Assembly (NCBI RefSeq): GCF_002811955.1
Contig: NZ_NPEF01000195.1
Coordinates: 1 to 7,249, forward strand
DNA length: 7,249 bases
Direction of reading: 5' to 3'
Source: Leptospira ellisii
GTDB taxonomy: Bacteria; Spirochaetota; Leptospiria; Leptospirales; Leptospiraceae
The notes under the pieces were generated by a model that searched no databases, was not told where the DNA came from, and was given only the letters and a program-made list of their open reading frames with translations. The position numbers and the translations under genes were made by a program. This document shows, piece after piece, positions 1 through 7,249 of the stretch. Positions within the stretch are counted from its first letter, which is position 1, and each line of letters begins with the position of its first letter.

Positions 1-362
1 TTGTTTGTGCTTTTTCATTTCTTCCATCGTGACAGGTTCGGGGAATTTCTTTTTAAATTTGATATCCACCATATACCACGTAGGCTTCTCCGTCTTACTC
101 TTCGGATCGAAGTATTTGTGAGAAGGATCGAAAGCGAAATGATCCGGATAACCGGGTTTTGCGACTTCGGCGATTCCTACGATGGAAAGGGGGTTAGCCC
201 TGCTATGGTAAAAGAGAACTAAATCCCCTTTTTGAATACTGTCACGCAAGAAATTGCGCGCTTGATAATTTCTAACCCCTTCCCAAGGCGCGATATGGGA
301 AGGAGCTTTGTAAAGATCGTCGATCGAAAAAACGTCCGGTTCTGTCTTAAAAAGCCAGTAAT

Positions 363-366
<4 letters not shown>
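1..366 (-). CDS. EVE-domain protein (C-terminus beyond left edge)
   Basis: Reading the minus strand from the ATG at 366-364 gives 122 uninterrupted codons that run off the window. The product begins [18 protein letters not shown], followed by [15 protein letters not shown], a [10 protein letters not shown] strand, IVGIAEV, and a [10 protein letters not shown] segment. This is the hallmark order of the EVE family (COG2947, thymocyte nuclear protein 1-like). The family has a PUA-like fold, usually about 150 residues, so roughly 30 C-terminal residues are probably missing here. EVE domains are known or proposed to bind modified nucleobases in DNA or RNA; the ligand of this one cannot be read from sequence. 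The start codon overlaps the ftsH stop as ATGA, and there is no good Shine-Dalgarno in front of it, which suggests translation by reinitiation after ftsH. Family assignment is firm, cellular role unknown. Confidence 0.9.
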
Positions 367-2327
<1,961 letters not shown>

Positions 2328-2332
2328 GGAGT

Positions 2333-2338
2333 TCTCCC
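2333..2338 (-). promoter_or_regulatory. Shine-Dalgarno of ftsH
   Basis: Minus-strand GGGAGA ends 5 nt before the ATG at 2327-2325. It supports that start codon and is one of the two clear ribosome binding sites in the window. Confidence 0.7.
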
Positions 2339-2351
2339 GTTTAACTTAGAC

Positions 2352-2375
2352 GCCTGTGAGATACAAAAAACAGGC
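2352..2375 (-). repeat. Inverted repeat in the ftsH leader
   Basis: Minus-strand GCCTGT (2375-2370) and ACAGGC (2357-2352) can form a perfect 6-bp stem with a 12-nt loop that contains a T run. It lies about 25-50 nt upstream of the ftsH ATG. The T run is in the loop rather than after the stem, so it does not resemble an intrinsic terminator. It could be a structured 5' leader or an operator half-site pair; it could also be chance. Confidence 0.35.
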
Positions 2376-2486
2376 AAGAGGTTCCTTCAGATAGGATTTC
2401 ACGTTTCTTCAAAAAGGCAAGGAAGAATTGACCAAAACGGTGAAAGGAATCGGGAAGAAACCGGAGCTTTCGTCGAAAATCTTATT

Positions 2487-3075
<589 letters not shown>

Positions 3076-3097
3076 TAGACCTGACGAAAGTTCCGTT

Positions 3098-3730
<633 letters not shown>

Positions 3731-3734
3731 TCTT

Positions 3735-5440
<1,706 letters not shown>

Positions 5441-5466
5441 GTTTAATCAATGTCAGTAAAACAATT

Positions 5467-6440
<974 letters not shown>

Positions 6441-6459
6441 TCATATTCTTTGTTTTTCT

Positions 6460-6489
6460 AATATATCCGAAGAACGATCGCACGAAGAA
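6460..6489 (-). promoter_or_regulatory. Possible ispE promoter
   Basis: In the 55-nt gap between the WYL gene and ispE, the minus strand has TATATT (6465-6460), close to a -10 box. TTCTTC (6489-6484) lies 18 nt upstream and is only a poor -35 match. It would give a very short leader before the ATG at 6440. AT-rich gaps yield such matches by chance, and the cluster may equally be transcribed through from the WYL gene. Confidence 0.25.
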
Positions 6490-6495
6490 ACCGTA

Positions 6496-7249
6496 TCACC
6501 GCAGAACGGATTCGATCTCGCCCAAAGCTCGTTTGACGAGATGTTCCGGACTTTTTAGGATCACGTTTTTTCCGAACGGAAGGAGCGTTTCCAAAAACCA
6601 ATCCTCCTCCCTGATTTTCGCCTTGGACAGATGATAAACGATTCCGTCCGTTTCCTTCCGGATCGCAGTCCTTTCCAAACCGAGTTTTCGATCGAGATTG
6701 TAGAAGACCTCTTTCGTATGCCAAATTTCGGCGACTCCGGAGGAATTCTCCCGATTCTTTCTAAACTCCTCGAACTCCCGGATATAATCCGACTTTTTTC
6801 GACCCGCAGGTTGTTCGATCGGATCGGCCCCGACGTCGAGGGAAAGCATATGATCCAAACGGAAATTCCGGGGCGCATTTCTTTCGTGACAATAACCGAG
6901 CAGATAATCGTCCACCGAATGAAACAAAAACCACGGATCCACTTTTCGACGCAGGGGTTTGTCCTCCTTTCTGGATTGATATTCCAAAACGAGCGACCTT
7001 CCGTTCCGCAGAGCCTCCTCGATCGTATGTTTATAAACGGCGAACGTGTCCTGACCCGTTACGGGAAGAATGGAAATAATTTTCTGCAGAATGTTGCGCG
7101 ACACGGAACGGAAATTCGAATCCTTTTCGGTTTCGGAGGATTCCTCCAAAATCCGGCGCAACACGAGCCATTCCCGGATGCTCAGACGCAGACCGGAATC
7201 GAAACGAAACGGAAGAAACAATCCGAACGTATCCGTTTCGGAATCGTAA
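6496..7249 (-). CDS. WYL-domain transcriptional regulator (N-terminus beyond right edge)
   Basis: The frame is open to the window edge: 250 residues are visible. A TTG at 7221 could be a start, but the nine codons before it (YDSETDTFG) are also coding-like, so I treat the gene as partial; the missing part would hold the helix-turn-helix. A linker with LRLSIREWLVLRRIL is typical of the segment between HTH and WYL in PafC-like proteins. The WYL domain has LVLEYQS (visible residues about 86-92), VDPWFLF, DDYLLGYCHER and RNFRLDHM (about 127-134). The tail DWFLETLLPFGKNVILKSPEHL resembles the WCX region. The Trp of the WYL triad is Asp here. WYL domains sense ligands, often nucleic acid or nucleotide, to control DNA binding; the target of this one is unknown. 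It ends 55 nt before ispE. Confidence 0.85.
   Translation of the reverse strand, partial: YDSETDTFGLFLPFRFDSGLRLSIREWLVLRRILEESSETEKDSNFRSVSRNILQKIISILPVTGQDTFAVYKHTIEEALRNGRSLVLEYQSRKEDKPLRRKVDPWFLFHSVDDYLLGYCHERNAPRNFRLDHMLSLDVGADPIEQPAGRKKSDYIREFEEFRKNRENSSGVAEIWHTKEVFYNLDRKLGLERTAIRKETDGIVYHLSKAKIREEDWFLETLLPFGKNVILKSPEHLVKRALGEIESVLR

Larger units (their letters stand above)
2328..2486 (-). other. pth-ftsH intergenic region, probable ftsH leader
   Basis: This is the longest gap in the window (159 nt). It has no convincing ORF on either strand. It holds the ftsH ribosome binding site and a small inverted repeat (2352-2375). I could not find a -35/-10 pair with good spacing; the nearest candidates, such as a minus-strand TTGCCT followed by TATCT, are too far apart. 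I saw no strong GC-rich hairpin with a T tract after pth, so the gap may be read through from pth or hold a non-canonical promoter. Confidence 0.5.

Noticed and set aside
5443..5466. Terminator or promoter between tRNA-Gln and glmU
   Set aside because: Only 27 nt are available, with no stem-loop and no paired -35/-10 boxes visible.

Overview
The window looks like a chromosomal housekeeping segment of a spirochaete, most probably Leptospira. This rests on the protein character (a Lys-rich L25/Ctc, a 252-residue single-domain GlmU, an odd Pth) and on the gene order; no species was identified. The base composition looks moderately GC-rich for that genus by eye. Every gene I can support lies on the minus strand, so transcription runs from high to low coordinates. 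I saw no mobile element, CRISPR array, prophage or phosphoribosyl/RNA riboswitch.

Layout in the direction of transcription: a WYL-domain regulator whose N-terminus lies beyond the right edge (7249-6496); ispE (6440-5547), interrupted by an in-frame TGA at codon 57; tRNA-Gln(UUG) (5542-5467), 4 nt after the ispE stop; glmU (5439-4681); prs (4684-3746), overlapping glmU by ATGA; rplY/ctc (3730-3098); pth (3050-2487); a 159-nt gap; ftsH (2327-363); and an EVE-domain gene overlapping ftsH by ATGA and running off the left edge (366-1).

The core order ispE - glmU - prs - ctc - pth, with ftsH close by, recalls the Bacillus subtilis arrangement (ispE-purR-yabJ-spoVG-glmU-prs-ctc-pth). It joins isoprenoid precursor synthesis (MEP pathway), UDP-GlcNAc supply for cell wall and lipid A, PRPP supply for nucleotides, a 5S rRNA-binding ribosomal protein, peptidyl-tRNA recycling and membrane protein quality control. 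The genes are tightly packed and several are probably translationally coupled.

Three points deserve attention. First, ispE, normally essential where the MEP pathway is the only isoprenoid route, carries an in-frame stop although both flanks still read as good IspE. Second, Pth keeps its fold signatures, but four of the five classical active-site positions are substituted (His to Ser, Asn to Asp, Asp to Glu, Asn to Pro). Third, GlmU lacks the acetyltransferase half, so GlcN-1-P acetylation must be supplied elsewhere.
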